Shown here: in pieces, positions 11,469-23,036 of the stretch
Layout of the letters: each line of letters starts with the position of its first letter
Position numbering within the stretch: position 1 is the first letter of the stretch
DNA from: Glomus cerebriforme
Taxonomy: Eukaryota; Glomeromycota; Glomeromycetes; Glomerales; Glomeraceae
DNA length: 32,149 nt
NCBI GenBank assembly: GCA_003550305.1
Contig: QKYT01000197.1
Span: 82,935-115,083 of the forward strand
Direction: 5' to 3'
Program-made: the position numbers and the translations under genes
Notes under the pieces: model-generated
What the model was told of the DNA's origin: nothing
Databases searched by the model: none
What the model saw: the letters and a program-made list of their open reading frames with translations, nothing else

Positions 11469-13423
11469 TTAGTCAGAGATTTGTAAATTTACTAACGAGA
11501 GAGACAGATCCAACTGGTTGCTTCGATATCCTATTTTGCAGAAATGTGATTAAAGAAAAATTATTATACATCTACAGTATACAATATATTTAAAGTTATT
11601 GAAAAAGAGGTTACCTAAATCGTTAGTGTCAGTTGAATGATTACGTGGTGCAGGCAAATTTGAAAATTCGAGCCGTTTACTTGAATAATTTGCTTGTGAC
11701 TGAAGTGGAAGAATACTTGACTGTGATCGTGATTTTAAAGCTAAATTTCTTTTTTCATCCAGAATTTGAAATTCAGAAAGTCTGTCGACTATCATTTCAC
11801 GAAGAGCATATTCAATATCTTTAGCAGCTGGACGGATAGATGGATCAGCATCCCAACACTTTTTTATCAATTCAGAAAGGCATTCTGGTACATAGTCAGG
11901 GATTTTAGGGCGTGTACCATCACAAATATCCATTGCCAGATTCAGATCAAATTCACGAGTGACAAAAGGTGGTATACCAGAAGCTAACTCATACATTACC
12001 ATGGAAAACCCATATACATCTGTGGATTGTGTATATTCACCTCCATGGAGAAGCTCTGGCGCCATGAAAGGAAGAACTCCAAAAAGTGTTTCCTTTTTTG
12101 TCATATTAGCAGGACGACATAATCCAAGATCCGTAAGTAGAGCATTTACCTCTTCAGGTTTACCAACTAAAAAATTTCCACTATGTACATCACGGTGAAT
12201 AAATCCTTGTTCATGAATTCTTTGCAAACCCTCTGCAGCTTCATCAAGAATGTTTAAGCAACGTTTCCAATTAACAACATTCTTGCTCAGAAAATGACGA
12301 AAACTTCCATCAGTTCTGAATTTTGATACCAAAATATATAGATTTGTTTCTGGATCACGGGAGATGCCAAAAGCTCTGTTAATAGTACCCCAATAATTAA
12401 ATTCTAATTGTGCTTTAAGCTATATAGAAAGTTAGATTTAGTAGGTATTGTATTAGTATAAATGGGGATATAATACAAATATATAAATATATTTAACTAA
12501 CCTCGGCAACGAAATCGGACGAGATATTTTGGGTATTGTTAAATTTTTTTAACACCACTTTCAAATTAGATTTACGTCTCCATTTCTGTTTATCATAATC
12601 CCATGGAATTTCACGTTCAACAATTGGTCCTTCTTTCCAAATTGCTGTGTAAACTTTGGCAAAACCTCCTTCTGCAAGAAATTCGATGTTTTCAAACTTT
12701 TCATATGGGATCCATTCGATTATTGTATAAATTGAGCCTGCCTCTAGTTGTGACTGTCTAATTAGGTGATCTAGTTCTTCATTTCCACTTGTCCAATTAG
12801 AAAAGGCTGTTTCAAAGCGAGGAGAATTACATAACTTACAGTAATAAAATACAGTTCGAGCACTACATTCGGTGCACATTTCTTCTTTTGATTCTCCTGA
12901 CACTATAATGTATTCGTTTGTTTCAGGATCACGGGAGATGCCGAAGGCATCGAACCAAAATAGTTTGAGCTATATAGAAATGGTTAAAGATAGTTGATAG
13001 AATAAAATTCAATAGAACTTAATAATGTAATATTTTGACTACCTTGTCAGACGAATTATTCTGGGAATTTTTAATTTTTTTTATAAACACTTCAGAATTA
13101 GGTATACGTCTCCATCTCTGCTCATTATTATCCCACGGAATCTCTAGATAATTAATTGGTCCTTCTTTCCACAAAGCTCTGTAAACTTTGGCAAGGCTCA
13201 TTTCTGCAACAAATTCAATGTTTTCAAATTGTTCATATGGAATCCATTCGATTATTTCATAAATTGAAGTTGCTTCTAGTTGCAACTGTTTGATCAGATT
13301 ATCAATTTGTTCATTGCCGCTTGTCCAATTGGAAAATTCCGTTTCAAAATGAAGAGAATTACATGGTTTGCAGTAATTTAATATTATATTAGCACCACAT
13401 TTAATGCATATGTTTTTTGACAT
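11469..13423 (-). CDS. Protein kinase with duplicated N-terminal Cys-motif/N-lobe module
   Basis: Four exons join in frame to 571 aa: 13423-13043, 12969-12502, 12419-11615 and 11530-11469. The introns are 73, 82 and 84 bp, with GTAGTC, GTTAGT and GTAACC donors and TATATAG or AAATAG acceptors. Residues 1-127 and about 150-283 are two copies of a module with C-x2-C...C-x2-C, FSNWTSGNE, IEWIPYE-FENIEF and the start of a kinase N-lobe. The first copy has a broken glycine loop (AEMSLAKVY); the second has AEGGFAKVY and the ATP lysine in VVLKK (about K268). Exon 3 supplies the C-lobe: HRDVHSGNF (D360), DLG for DFG (D380), MAPEL and DPSIRP. All catalytic residues are present, so a cytosolic Ser/Thr or Tyr kinase-like activity is likely. 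Similar Cys-motif kinases are greatly expanded in Rhizophagus. The last exon is the least certain. Confidence 0.85.
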
Positions 13424-13722
13424 TTTGCAATTATCCGTTTAGGGAAGAAAATTTTTTTAGTTCTTTAAAATTCTTTGCTAATTAATACAGATTTTCGTTA
13501 CACAAATAATTTTTGGCGTAAAACAATGTGTAATGTAATACATGTACAGTATAACAATGCATTCAATGGCGCAGCAATTTTGTAATTTTTTTAGTAATTG
13601 GTATAGCTGATCCATATGTATAAATTCTATTAGTCGCTATTTATTTAATTTCGTTAATTTCTTAATGCCGGCCAAGTGACCATAATTCTGGCTGAATCAC
13701 GTGGGTGCAATGAATGCATGGT

Positions 13723-14056
13723 CAGGGACCCGTAAATTTTTTTTCGATTTGAAGTGAAAATTTCGATTTGAACAGCAAAAAATTTCGATTTCTTTCGATT
13801 TTGGCCAGAATTAAACTTGAGTNNGGTGANTCNNGCTGGAGTTATGAAGAGTTTCAAATTTTGAACTCCAGGTTTCCAGCTGAATATAAAGTGCCGAATG
13901 TTAATCACATAATAATATCTGTCTAGAGCCAATAATAACATTCTCATGTGATTTATTTTAATATGTAACTTGCAAAAAATTGTGAAAATTTTTGATTTGG
14001 GCAAAAAATTTTGATTTCTTTTGAAAAATTGCTTTCGAAAATTTTACGGGTCCCTG
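13723..14056. mobile_element. hAT-type MITE (334 bp) with perfect 8-bp target duplication
   Basis: The left end CAGGGACCCGTAAA (13723-13736) is matched by its complement TTTACGGGTCCCTG (14043-14056). The element is flanked by TGCATGGT at 13715-13722 and exactly the same 8 bases at 14057-14064. CAGGG...CCCTG ends with an 8-bp target duplication are the hallmark of hAT transposons. Copies of TTCGATTT and TTTGATTTC lie near both ends as subterminal repeats. There is no transposase. Ambiguous bases fall at 13823-13835. The element lies 300 bp upstream of the kinase start. Confidence 0.92.
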
Positions 14057-14064
14057 TGCATGGT

Positions 14065-14786
14065 GTACCGTTTAACAAAATCCTAAACGTTATTCTAAAT
14101 ACATGTTAACTTCGTGGGTGTAATTACCTTTTGGCTGATACTAAATTTTATAACTATAATCCATAATTTTTAATAATTTACCCATAAAAAATTTTTTTTT
14201 ATTATAATTAAAATATTCTAAGAATTTGTATTTTGAAGGGAAACGACAATACGTATTGTATGATTTGTATAGTAACGTCATGTATGGTATGTACAGTATG
14301 AAATGTATCATTATTAAATTGTGAGCTTTCTTAAACATTTAAAAATAAGTCCTTCTTTTGTATACATGTAATTTTATTATATACTGTATATATATATATA
14401 TATGAACTGTAAACTAACAAAGTAAAATCTTGTTCTTTTAAGGGATTTTCTTCACCAAAAGTTGTGCGTAATAAATTATTATACTCTTTATACAGTCGGT
14501 ATATATTTTACGTTATTTATATCTTATTAAATACATAATATGTTATTAGTTAATCAAATATTGTTTAAAGTACAGTATTTTTTTTGATCTGTTTATTGAA
14601 TTTTTATATATTTTAATAATTTTTTAAAGGAAGTAATTATTTCATAATTTATTTGATTGTACAAAAAAAAAGAAGATTGATATTTTAATTAGAATTAATA
14701 TACTTTTAAATAGAATGTTAAAATTTATTAAAACAGACTAAATAAATTTTTCGCTTATGTTAAATAATAGATAAATATTAACAAAC
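14065..14786. other. AT-rich intergenic spacer with a TA microsatellite
   Basis: Spacer between the hAT MITE and the 3' end of the large membrane-protein gene. A (TA)n tract lies at about 14385-14402. No gene or conserved motif was seen on either strand. Confidence 0.6.
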
Positions 14787-17700
14787 TTAATTTCGTAAAT
14801 TAGTTTCACATTTTTCGCATATGATAATATGTTTACAATTTGCATGTTCACCACATTCTTCACATTCTTCATAATCTATATTATCTATAAGTGACTTATT
14901 GACGTGATCATCACCTTTCATTTTTGTATAAACCCTTATAATAATATCATAAGTATGACCAAGAACAGTACTTAATAGAATAATTGAACCTGTTGTTAAA
15001 GATATTAATGGAATAATATCATATGAAATAGTTTTAAATTGATAAATGATCTAAGAATAATCCAAAAATTAAATTAAAATCATTAAAATTAAAATTAAAA
15101 TTAAATATATATCATAATATATAATATCAATTACCTGAATAATTAGCTGTGGCACATCCTCTACAAATGTATTTAAAATACCACCATAATAAATAAAATT
15201 TTCTGCTTTTTTAGAAAATGGTGCGTTAAATAATTCAAATCCAGCTAAATTTGAAGATAATAATTTTAAGGCTGCAATATCCCCTCCACATAAGATTGTA
15301 ACGATTGCAGCGGGTTGAGAATTCCCTTTGAGCCAAATAAAATATTTTTTATTTTCCACACATTCTGTAATAAATATATAAAATACAAGTATTAAATTGG
15401 TAACGATTGGAAGTACCAAAAATACGATACTGTAAGAAAAAGTTAAATAAATAAGTAAAATTTTAATAAATAAATAAAAATATATTTATTACATAATTCA
15501 AGAATTTATTTACCTTGGAGTACGAAGAAATTCTACATTCCCACTATTTTCAATAACAAATAAGAAGTCAGATACCATATCACTAGTAAGTAATGCAAGC
15601 TTAAATATAATTAAATTATTGCCCTAAAAAAATATCAATATGAATTTATTAATATGTTTTTTTTTAAAAAAAAAATACATCAGAAATCGATTGACATCAG
15701 ATGCCTAATGTTGGCCAAATTTTCTTAAGGTGTTATAAAAATAAGCCAAAATGGTTATCGCAATTCGATATCTGACGCACAACATTACTGTATATAAACA
15801 TATTAAATCCAATTACCTCTTTGCATTTTTTTCTCGCAAGTAAAAATAGAGCAGTTAAAATAATACCTGCACATGCAATACCAATTAAAATATATTTATA
15901 TCTATCCCATAAATCATCTAAATGAATCAAATAAATTAATTAAAGTAATTAAATAGTTAAAAAAAATTATATCAATAAATAAATAACTTACTTTTCAAAG
16001 TACATCCATAACTGCTATCTAAATATTTTGTATAGTTATTTAATGAAAGAGGAGTTTCTTCGAAATTTTTTATCATCATATCTAATGAATCTTTTATTTG
16101 CTCAACATTTATATTATTATCCTTATAAACAGGTGGATTTATTAATAGTGAAAGTAATAATTGTCTTTTGTTGATATTTTTATCAAATTCATAATTATTA
16201 AATTTAATTTGGGAATAATCATTTAAAGGAATATTTTCTGCTAATCCTTCAGCCAAATTATTCAAGAATAATGATTTATCTGACATTTCAAATAAATTGG
16301 TACCATCCTCTGTAAGTCGTAAAAGAACGGTGGCTTTACCTATATAAAATAATAATTTTATAATTTTAAAAAATAAATACTAAACTTTATTAGTTATTGA
16401 AAGAAAACTTACCAGCAAATTCAAACTCTTGATTTTCTATGATAAAGATTATATATTAATAATTAAATTATAAAACAAAAAAAAAAAAATTTTTTTTTAC
16501 GTACCTGTATTGTAATATATGGACAATTTTTCAGAAAAAACGCTACCATTAATACCAGTTCTATATCTAAAAAATTGATCATCAATCTCAAGAGAATAAG
16601 TAGCACCAGGAATATTGAAAACACTTTCAATAAATGTTAATGTAACAGTGTTTTCATCATTATCAATATTAATAAGTTTTGAATCAATTTCAAATATTTG
16701 TCGTAAAATTTTTTTTGAATTATTAATTTGATAAAGTGTTATGTTACTTTGCTGTAAGTAAATAGGTCTATTAAAAGTTATATTAATAAATTTAGTATGA
16801 ATCTGAATTGGAGAATTATTTGAAGGTACAAGAACAACATTTGGTGGTAAATCTGATGTAATATTCAAAATCATTCTTTGTGTAATGTTGTCAGCTAATA
16901 AAAGTAAATATAAATTAGATAAAAATAATAAAAATACAAAATGCATAAATTTAAATCTTAAAAATGCATACCTTTAATTAATAATTGTGTTAAATCAGCT
17001 GACCATACATTACCTTCCCTATGTCCTGATATTAAAATATTATTTGGAAGAAGATTGAAATAATAACTAGGATGATTTTTATCAACATAACTATTAAATA
17101 CAGGATATACATCTGTAGGAATAAAGAATTCTTGATAATAAGCGTTAATTTTATCGAAATTATTAAAGATATTTAACCACAATGATCTTTCTTGTTCATA
17201 ATCAATACTTGGTAAATAAGCTTGCTGTATAAAATTTGTTTCATTTAAAATAAAAGTAGTAAATCGCTGAATTTCAAGATTATCTGCATATCCAAGTATT
17301 AAAAATCCACTTTTATATGTTAATGGAGTTATAACCAAAGTTTGATATCCAAGTGAAAGATCCAACTTAAAGAAGAGCCTTTCCTGTTTTGGAATAAGAT
17401 TAGTATAATTAAATATAGACCACCATAAAGAATTTCCCATGTTAACTAAACAGTTGCATATAGTTGAATTGATTTGGTCAAGTTTACAATTAATATTAGG
17501 TTCTGAAGGTAAATCGATACCACCATGGTATGTTAATTGTTTAATTTTTACATCTTGAATGGTACTATTAGGTTTTAAATTAGAAAAATATAAACCCCCA
17601 TCATTATAATAAACAATCGTATATTCCCCAAAAGATGTATAAACAACATCATAGGAAATAAGATTAACATTAACATTTAATGAACGATTCCCACTCAATC

Positions 17701-18244
17701 GATTCGTAATACCTTCTTCAATATTCAAGATATTAAAATACGTATATGTAAATAATTCACTACCATCCTCTATTGAGAGAATACTATTATCGTTGATGAT
17801 GATCTTATCATGGTCGCGTGTGTCAAATACTATTCGTTTGTTTACAAAACTACCATCCAAATTTAAAACCATTCCACACCAAGCAGTATTCTGTAGATAT
17901 TCGAAATATGGAATAAATAAATAACCATTTAAAGGAGATGCTTGTTCAAGTTCAAAGTCGCATTTAGGATCAGTAGGACATTTAAGGACAAATGAAGTAA
18001 GATTTCCATCATTGCGTAGAACATTGACTTTTACTTGTAACTGTGGAAATGTTGGTGATCCATTAAGGATTACTAAAGTATTATTTTCGAACGTTAGTAC
18101 ATTAGATATATCCCAATTATTACTATCATTCAGATGAAAAATTCTATTAAACGTAGTGGATGAAATTGACGGTTGAAATAAATTAAATAACAAAAGTATT
18201 ATAAAAAATAATTTCTGAAGCATTTCGTTTATCTTTAAATTCAT
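14787..18244 (-). CDS. Large secretory-pathway membrane protein: glycosylatable ectodomain, multi-helix membrane domain, Cys-rich tail
   Basis: Eight exons join without a break to 934 aa: 18244-16972, 16894-16505, 16436-16413, 16339-15992, 15917-15817, 15623-15514, 15429-15135 and 15050-14787. All introns have GT...AG ends. The N-terminus is a signal peptide (LQKLFFIILLLFNLF); the second Met, residue 8, is an equally good start. Residues about 30-560 form a beta-rich ectodomain with many N-x-S/T sites and repeated blocks that could be a propeller. Membrane helices lie at about 686-704, 716-736, 750-769, 825-847 and 858-880. The fourth contains EDVPQLIIQ. The tail (about 912-930) has C-x2-C...C...C-x2-C, possibly zinc-binding. 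Members of this architecture are numerous in Rhizophagus. The PQL motif recalls XK-related membrane proteins, which is inference only. Function unknown. Confidence 0.85.
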
Positions 18245-18487
18245 AATGAAGGAATTAAAAAAATTGGGGAAAATTTTTTTGAATTTATATAAAAAAAATT
18301 ACAAAAATGGTTAATTTTATAAATTTTTTTAAATTAATTGCCGAATTGCCGTGTTTCACGTGTTTCAGATTTGATAACTCCGATCATGTTTCATATTACT
18401 TTTCCTATTAATAAACTAATCAGATTCTTTGTTGATTAAATACAGTAAATACAATATCTGATATGCACTAAAAAAGCACCCCTTTTT

Positions 18488-18781
18488 TGTGTGCCAGGTT
18501 GGTGGCGCAGCAATTCTTCAAAAAAAATACATAACAAATTTTTTCTCTGACATTAAGCTTTTAAATTTTTACTGTAGATGTGATTTCTGCTGCTCTGCAA
18601 GTTTACTTATGCTTTGAAAGGAGGTTTAAAATGCCGTTTTTGACTTTACATATAAATGATTGATTTTACCGTCTTTGCCGAAAATGGATTTAACGGGTAT
18701 ATTTAGTAACTTTTAAAGGCTATCTTTTTATGATTTTTTGTTGCGCCACATCGGCTAGCTGCGCCACAAACCTAGCACACA
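18488..18781. mobile_element. MITE-like element (294 bp) with 25-bp inverted ends
   Basis: The left end (18488-18512) starts TGTGTGCCAGG and ends GGCGCAGCA. The complement of the right end (18757-18781) starts TGTGTGCTAGG and ends GGCGCAGCT; 22 of 25 positions match. A second GCGCCACA motif lies just inside the right end at 18743-18750. The target duplication is unclear: TTT occurs on both sides but within a T-run. There is no coding capacity. It lies about 240 bp upstream of the membrane-protein start. The superfamily is not assigned. Confidence 0.75.
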
Positions 18782-18789
18782 TTTCGTTT

Positions 18790-20265
18790 AAGCCAACGGG
18801 ATGATAAATTTATGACAGTACCTAAACCATAAAAAATTTTAAAAATTTTCCATTTACGAGTTAAAAATAAATTTCGTTGTTTTCCTTTTATACAATATTG
18901 TACGACAGATCTCTTAATTATTACGTAAATATGTGAATCTGAATTATTTGAACTTAACAAATAAATACCGATAATGAATGTTCAAATTAATTATTTTAAC
19001 AGTAAGAACCTTTCCATTATTATCATAGCGTAATAAACATTAAAAAATGGTGGTGATAAAAATATCTTAATCACAAATCCAAATTATATTTGTTTAAAAG
19101 CTTATTATTAGATACTTTATCGAATATAAAATTTTCAAAAAAGAAATTTTTATTACTATTTTTTTTTTTTTGACCAATTTACTTCAATTTTTTAATACTT
19201 TATACTAAAATAGTCCCTGTCTTTAATTAAGTAATGCAAATATTAGTTTTTACTGTAAACATTTTTTATAGCAATCAGATGCCGTACTTACAATATGTTT
19301 ACATAAAAGTGACTAGTTTGTTATAGAATAAAGGCGGTTTTCTAAAATCTTTAATTAGACATCTAATTATCAGAATTACGCTTAAAAATAGATTTTTAAG
19401 ATTACATTCAATAACACAAAGAGTAATATTTATTTCTTGATATATTTTTGAAACAGATTTTAAATTTGTGTAATATATATTTATAAGGTATTGTAACAAG
19501 TAGACGAAAATTTTTTTTTTGTAAATACTTTTAATGGGTTAATACTGTATTATGCTAATAAAAATATTTAGAATATAAAAAATAAAGCATTTTAATGTTT
19601 ATTATGCCAAAAAAAAAATATTTTTTCAAATCACCGTTTTTTTTTGCAACACACTGTAATTTATTAATATCTAATATATTTAAATATAGTTTCGTTTCCA
19701 AAGATTCTCCAAAAATCATTTTCGTCAAGAACTAAATAAAAAAAAAATTTTAAACTTTAGCGTTTAAGATTTACTTTATTTAGACATCTAAATTTATAAT
19801 AATTAACTTGAAATTTTCATTGATTTTACAAAGAAATTTAATGTTAAAAATAAGAGAAAATGACACTTTCGCGGAATAAACTGACATTTATGAAGAGGAA
19901 GATGAGAATATTTTTCTATACTTTTATATAATATAAAATTTACTTAATCCAATATAAAAATAAAAAGTCGATAATCGATTAGTTATAAAAAAAAAAATTA
20001 TTTTTCACTTTCACATTAAATGATGATGCTTTTTTTCAAGTCATAAAACACAATAAAACACATTATTTCATACACGAATCAGAATGGTTCACTCAACAGA
20101 AAAAGAATTTATAATAATCAAATAACATAACCATTTCAAAAATTTTATTATATATTGTTGAAAACAATTTTCCATTTCTTATAATTATGAGACATAATCT
20201 TTTCCAATTGGAAAAGTGATGTTATAATCATATTTTAGAATGACGAAAAATACAACAACTAAATT
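18790..20265. other. AT-rich spacer, no gene seen
   Basis: About 1.5 kb of AT-rich sequence with poly(A)/(T) runs up to an assembly gap. Both strands were examined; short open frames here lack motif or composition support. Confidence 0.6.
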
Positions 20266-20336
20266 NNNNNNNNNNNNNNNNNNNNNNNNNNNNNNNNNNN
20301 NNNNNNNNNNNNNNNNNNNNNNNNNNNNNNNNNNNN
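20266..20336. other. Assembly gap (71 N)
   Basis: The sequence is a run of N. Reading frames that cross it are artefacts. The sequence immediately right of the gap is repeated at 22259-22292. Confidence 0.95.
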
Positions 20337-20370
20337 TTCTGGTCGAAATTTATTATTTTAAAAAAAAGTT
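20337..20370. repeat. 34-bp exact repeat abutting the gap, copy 1
   Basis: The 34 bases starting TTCTGGTCGAAATTTATTAT are identical to 22259-22292 in the same orientation, 1.9 kb away. The match begins at the first base after the gap, so the repeat may be longer. Confidence 0.75.
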
Positions 20371-20792
20371 TGAAAAATTTTATATTTTTTTTAAAAAAAA
20401 AAGAAATGACATGAAATTTAAAAAATTCCATTCTAACGAAATTTTGTTCTTTTTTCCTGCTAAAAGAAATCGATCGAAAAAAAAATAAAACTAGTAAAAC
20501 AAAAGAATTTAATTTGACCAGCAATTAACATAAATTTGAAAAAAAAAATAGATTCTAATACAAGTTTTTTTAAACTTGTTTATATAAATAAAAAAAAAAG
20601 CATTAATATAAAAAAATAATTCTACTAGGTTCTCTGTGTGGAATAGGCGAAAGCTTTTTTTTTAATATTACAAATTCATAACATTCATGTTTATAGGGAA
20701 AAAAAATACGATATATTATGTGATGAGTGGATTATGGATTATGGAATCTAGGATTATGGAATAAGAATTCCCAATTGTTGAAAGGATAGAGG
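20371..20792. other. AT-rich spacer
   Basis: AT-rich sequence with A-runs. The only internal structure is a short local repeat around GGATTATGGATTATGGAA near 20730-20762. No gene was seen. Confidence 0.55.
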
Positions 20793-20998
20793 AAGTCGGT
20801 TTGTTATGATAATATGAAATGTATAAATTGTGTATATAAGTGAAAAAAGGCTCTAATTTTTTACGATTTTATGAATTTTTTTTTTTGTTTTGTTCTTTTA
20901 ATATTTTTTTTTTGTTTTTTTATTCTTTTTTATAGCAAAAAAAAATGAATTTAAATATTACTATGAGACATTACGATTCTAAACACACGTTATCAAAT
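20793..20998. repeat. 3'-flank repeat, copy 2
   Basis: Second copy of the segment found at 11115-11285 downstream of the kinase gene, in the same orientation. Conserved blocks are AAGTCGGTTTGTTA, TATAAATTGTGTATATA, ATTCTTTTTTATAGCAAA and GACATTACGATTCTAAACAC. No kinase coding sequence is recognisable next to this copy, so it may be the leftover flank of a lost paralogue or a dispersed repeat. Confidence 0.6.
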
Positions 20999-20999
20999 C

Positions 21000-21743
21000 A
21001 TTACAGGGTCATTAAGGTTCGAATTTCTTTATTTCTATGAGGAAAAAAAAAGAAAAAAAGAAATTTTCTCGTTTAAATACTTAATTTTATTCCCATTATA
21101 TCCAACTCATTGATAAATAACTATTCATAATTAAAAATTATCGTCTAAAGATAAAGTTCTTATCGAAAGTTTATCAGTAAAATAACATATGATTCGATTA
21201 TCTACAAATAATATTTTTTTTTTTTTGTAACAATCATGAGTAAAAGAAAAAGATTATTATTATAAATAGAAATTTATTACCATTATATGCAAAAAATAGC
21301 CCGACAATAATGTTTAAAGTTAGTGAGAATGGTTACGATAAATAAGGTAATTGACTGACAAGTAACGTTTCAAGTCGTTTAACCGTTATTCGTTGAGTAG
21401 ACATCATCTGATATGAATACCCGGATCTAATCGGATCGGATAAAAGAAATATCCGTGCAATTCATGAATTCCTCGAAAATAACCGAATAATAAAAACTGT
21501 ATGATTTTCATGTCACCATATTAGCTGTCATGATATCAGCAAATAAACAAATGAAATGGTTATATTAAATATTTGTTTGTTTTTTTTAAGGCAAAACGCT
21601 TGCATGTTTAACCCCGACTTATGCAGGGTCAGGTTCCCTGTATTTATTAATTTTGATTGTTCGTTCGTTACACTGCATCATTTTTACAAGTAAACTTTAT
21701 TGAAGCAATATATCTTTTTTTTTTTTTTTTTTTTTATTTTTTT

Positions 21744-21777
<34 letters not shown>

Positions 21778-22258
21778 TTTTTTTAATTTTTTTTTTTTTT
21801 TTACAAGATTTATGAAAAAATAAATTAGAGTTTCACAAGTTGTGGCAGATAGTAAATATTCACGAGATATTTTGTATTGTTTTTCTATGAAAGAATTCTC
21901 AAGATTTTAATGTTATTATTGTTTGAATTATCAATTCAAAGTAAATAAATAAATAAAAAAAAAAGCAATTATTTCCTTAAAAGTAAAAAAGTATGTTTAA
22001 AAGAATATACAATATTAGTAATATAAACCGTTTTTAACTGATACACATAATTATACACATAATTGATATTCATTTGATAAATAATGCTCACCATCTATCG
22101 AAAAAAATTTTTAAATAATATATCCTAATTACAAACGATTGTGTTGATTTAATCAAAGAAATTGAATAATTTTATAAATCATTTTTTAATTTATAGGTTT
22201 TTAAGTCTAATAATTTTTTTTTTTAAAAAAAAATCTTATTCCGGCTTAAATAAACTAA
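21000..22258. other. AT-rich spacer with a long T-rich tract
   Basis: A nearly pure poly(T) tract interrupted by single A bases occupies about 21713-21802. A GC-richer patch at about 21400-21460 contains CGGATA...TATCCG hairpin bases, and another at about 21590-21640 was checked for a tRNA without success. No gene was seen. Confidence 0.6.
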
Positions 22259-22292
22259 TTCTGGTCGAAATTTATTATTTTAAAAAAAAGTT
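22259..22292. repeat. 34-bp exact repeat, copy 2
   Basis: Identical to 20337-20370, the sequence that directly follows the assembly gap. The match stops at both ends here. Confidence 0.75.
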
Positions 22293-22820
22293 AAAATCTT
22301 GAAGGATAATTTTCGAATATTCAATCTGTCATAAATCATAATATACTCGATGTATTCGATCTGTTTAGATGAGATCTTTTTGTCATAAAATTAAGGATAT
22401 ATTTAATAAGCCTATAATTATAAATTGATTCAAAGAATAATGTTCGTAAATAATATATATGATAATAATTATTATTCATCAAAAGGACAAAAGTTTAATT
22501 ATACTTTGTATATCATAACACAAAAAAATTCAAACCCCATTAAAACAAATATAAATAATAATTAATTAAATTATATTTAAAAATTATTATGTAATCAATT
22601 AATATTACACAACTCATTATTATTCGTGTTACATTTCATAAATTGATAATAAAATATTCACAAGAATCACATGTTGGTACTTTACGTTATCAAAAAAGAA
22701 TTTGTGTGTTTTGTTTGAAATGCCTCCTGAATACGAAGATATCACATGAATTAAGCCTCGTTGTACAATACGGACAATGGACAATGTATCAATTTTATTT
22801 ATTTATTATGAAATCTTTTC
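22293..22820. other. AT-rich spacer
   Basis: No supportable gene. On the minus strand near 22785-22700 a short frame reads HCPYC followed by RRHF, faintly zinc-finger-like, but it ends in stops and lacks further support. Confidence 0.5.
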
Positions 22821-22845
22821 CTGACCTTAACGTAACGTTAAGTCA
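22821..22845. repeat. Near-palindrome around ACGTAACGT
   Basis: CTGACCTTAACGT is followed by AACGTTAAGTCAG, its complement with one base missing. It shares TGACCTTA with the inverted pair at 23037-23088. It may be a hairpin or a transposon end remnant. Confidence 0.5.
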
Positions 22846-23036
22846 GAGAATTTTCAGATTTTTTTTTTCACAAAATATCATTAATATACTTTATTATGTA
22901 TAGTTATTAAAAATTCTGGGTTTTAATAATACATGGATTAGCCAAATGTTATTTATATGTTTGTACAACTACAGCTGATGCACAACATATAAAGGGGTAA
23001 GGGAAAATTTTTACCAATAGCTGTACGGGGTTTCTA

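Noticed and set aside
12493..13423. Two separate short zinc-motif genes beside a kinase fragment
   Set aside because: Splice sites join all pieces in frame to one 571-aa protein, and the partial C-lobe exon in front of the second module only makes sense as a fusion.
13654..14004. 116-codon minus-strand open frame
   Set aside because: It lies within the hAT MITE and crosses ambiguous bases, so it is not a gene.
15069..15134. Extension of the membrane-protein exon into repeated ATTAAA sequence
   Set aside because: The GTAATT donor at the end of IIQ and the acceptor at 15051 continue the frame, so this is intron sequence.
18772..18960. 62-codon minus-strand frame
   Set aside because: It overlaps the end of the MITE and has no motif support.
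20228..20524. Open frames on both strands around 20.2-20.5 kb
   Set aside because: Both run through the 71-N gap, and the flanks are low-complexity Lys/Phe-rich sequence.
21590..21660. Possible tRNA or B-box near GGGTCAGGTTCCCTG
   Set aside because: No acceptor stem, anticodon arm or matching A box could be placed on either strand.
21713..21802. T-rich tract as a telomere or LINE tail
   Set aside because: It is irregular poly(T) with scattered A, with no telomere unit and no LINE 3' end next to it.
22643..22903. 86-codon plus-strand frame, and faint zinc-finger words on the minus strand
   Set aside because: No family match; composition is like noise and the zinc-finger-like string ends in stops after a few codons.
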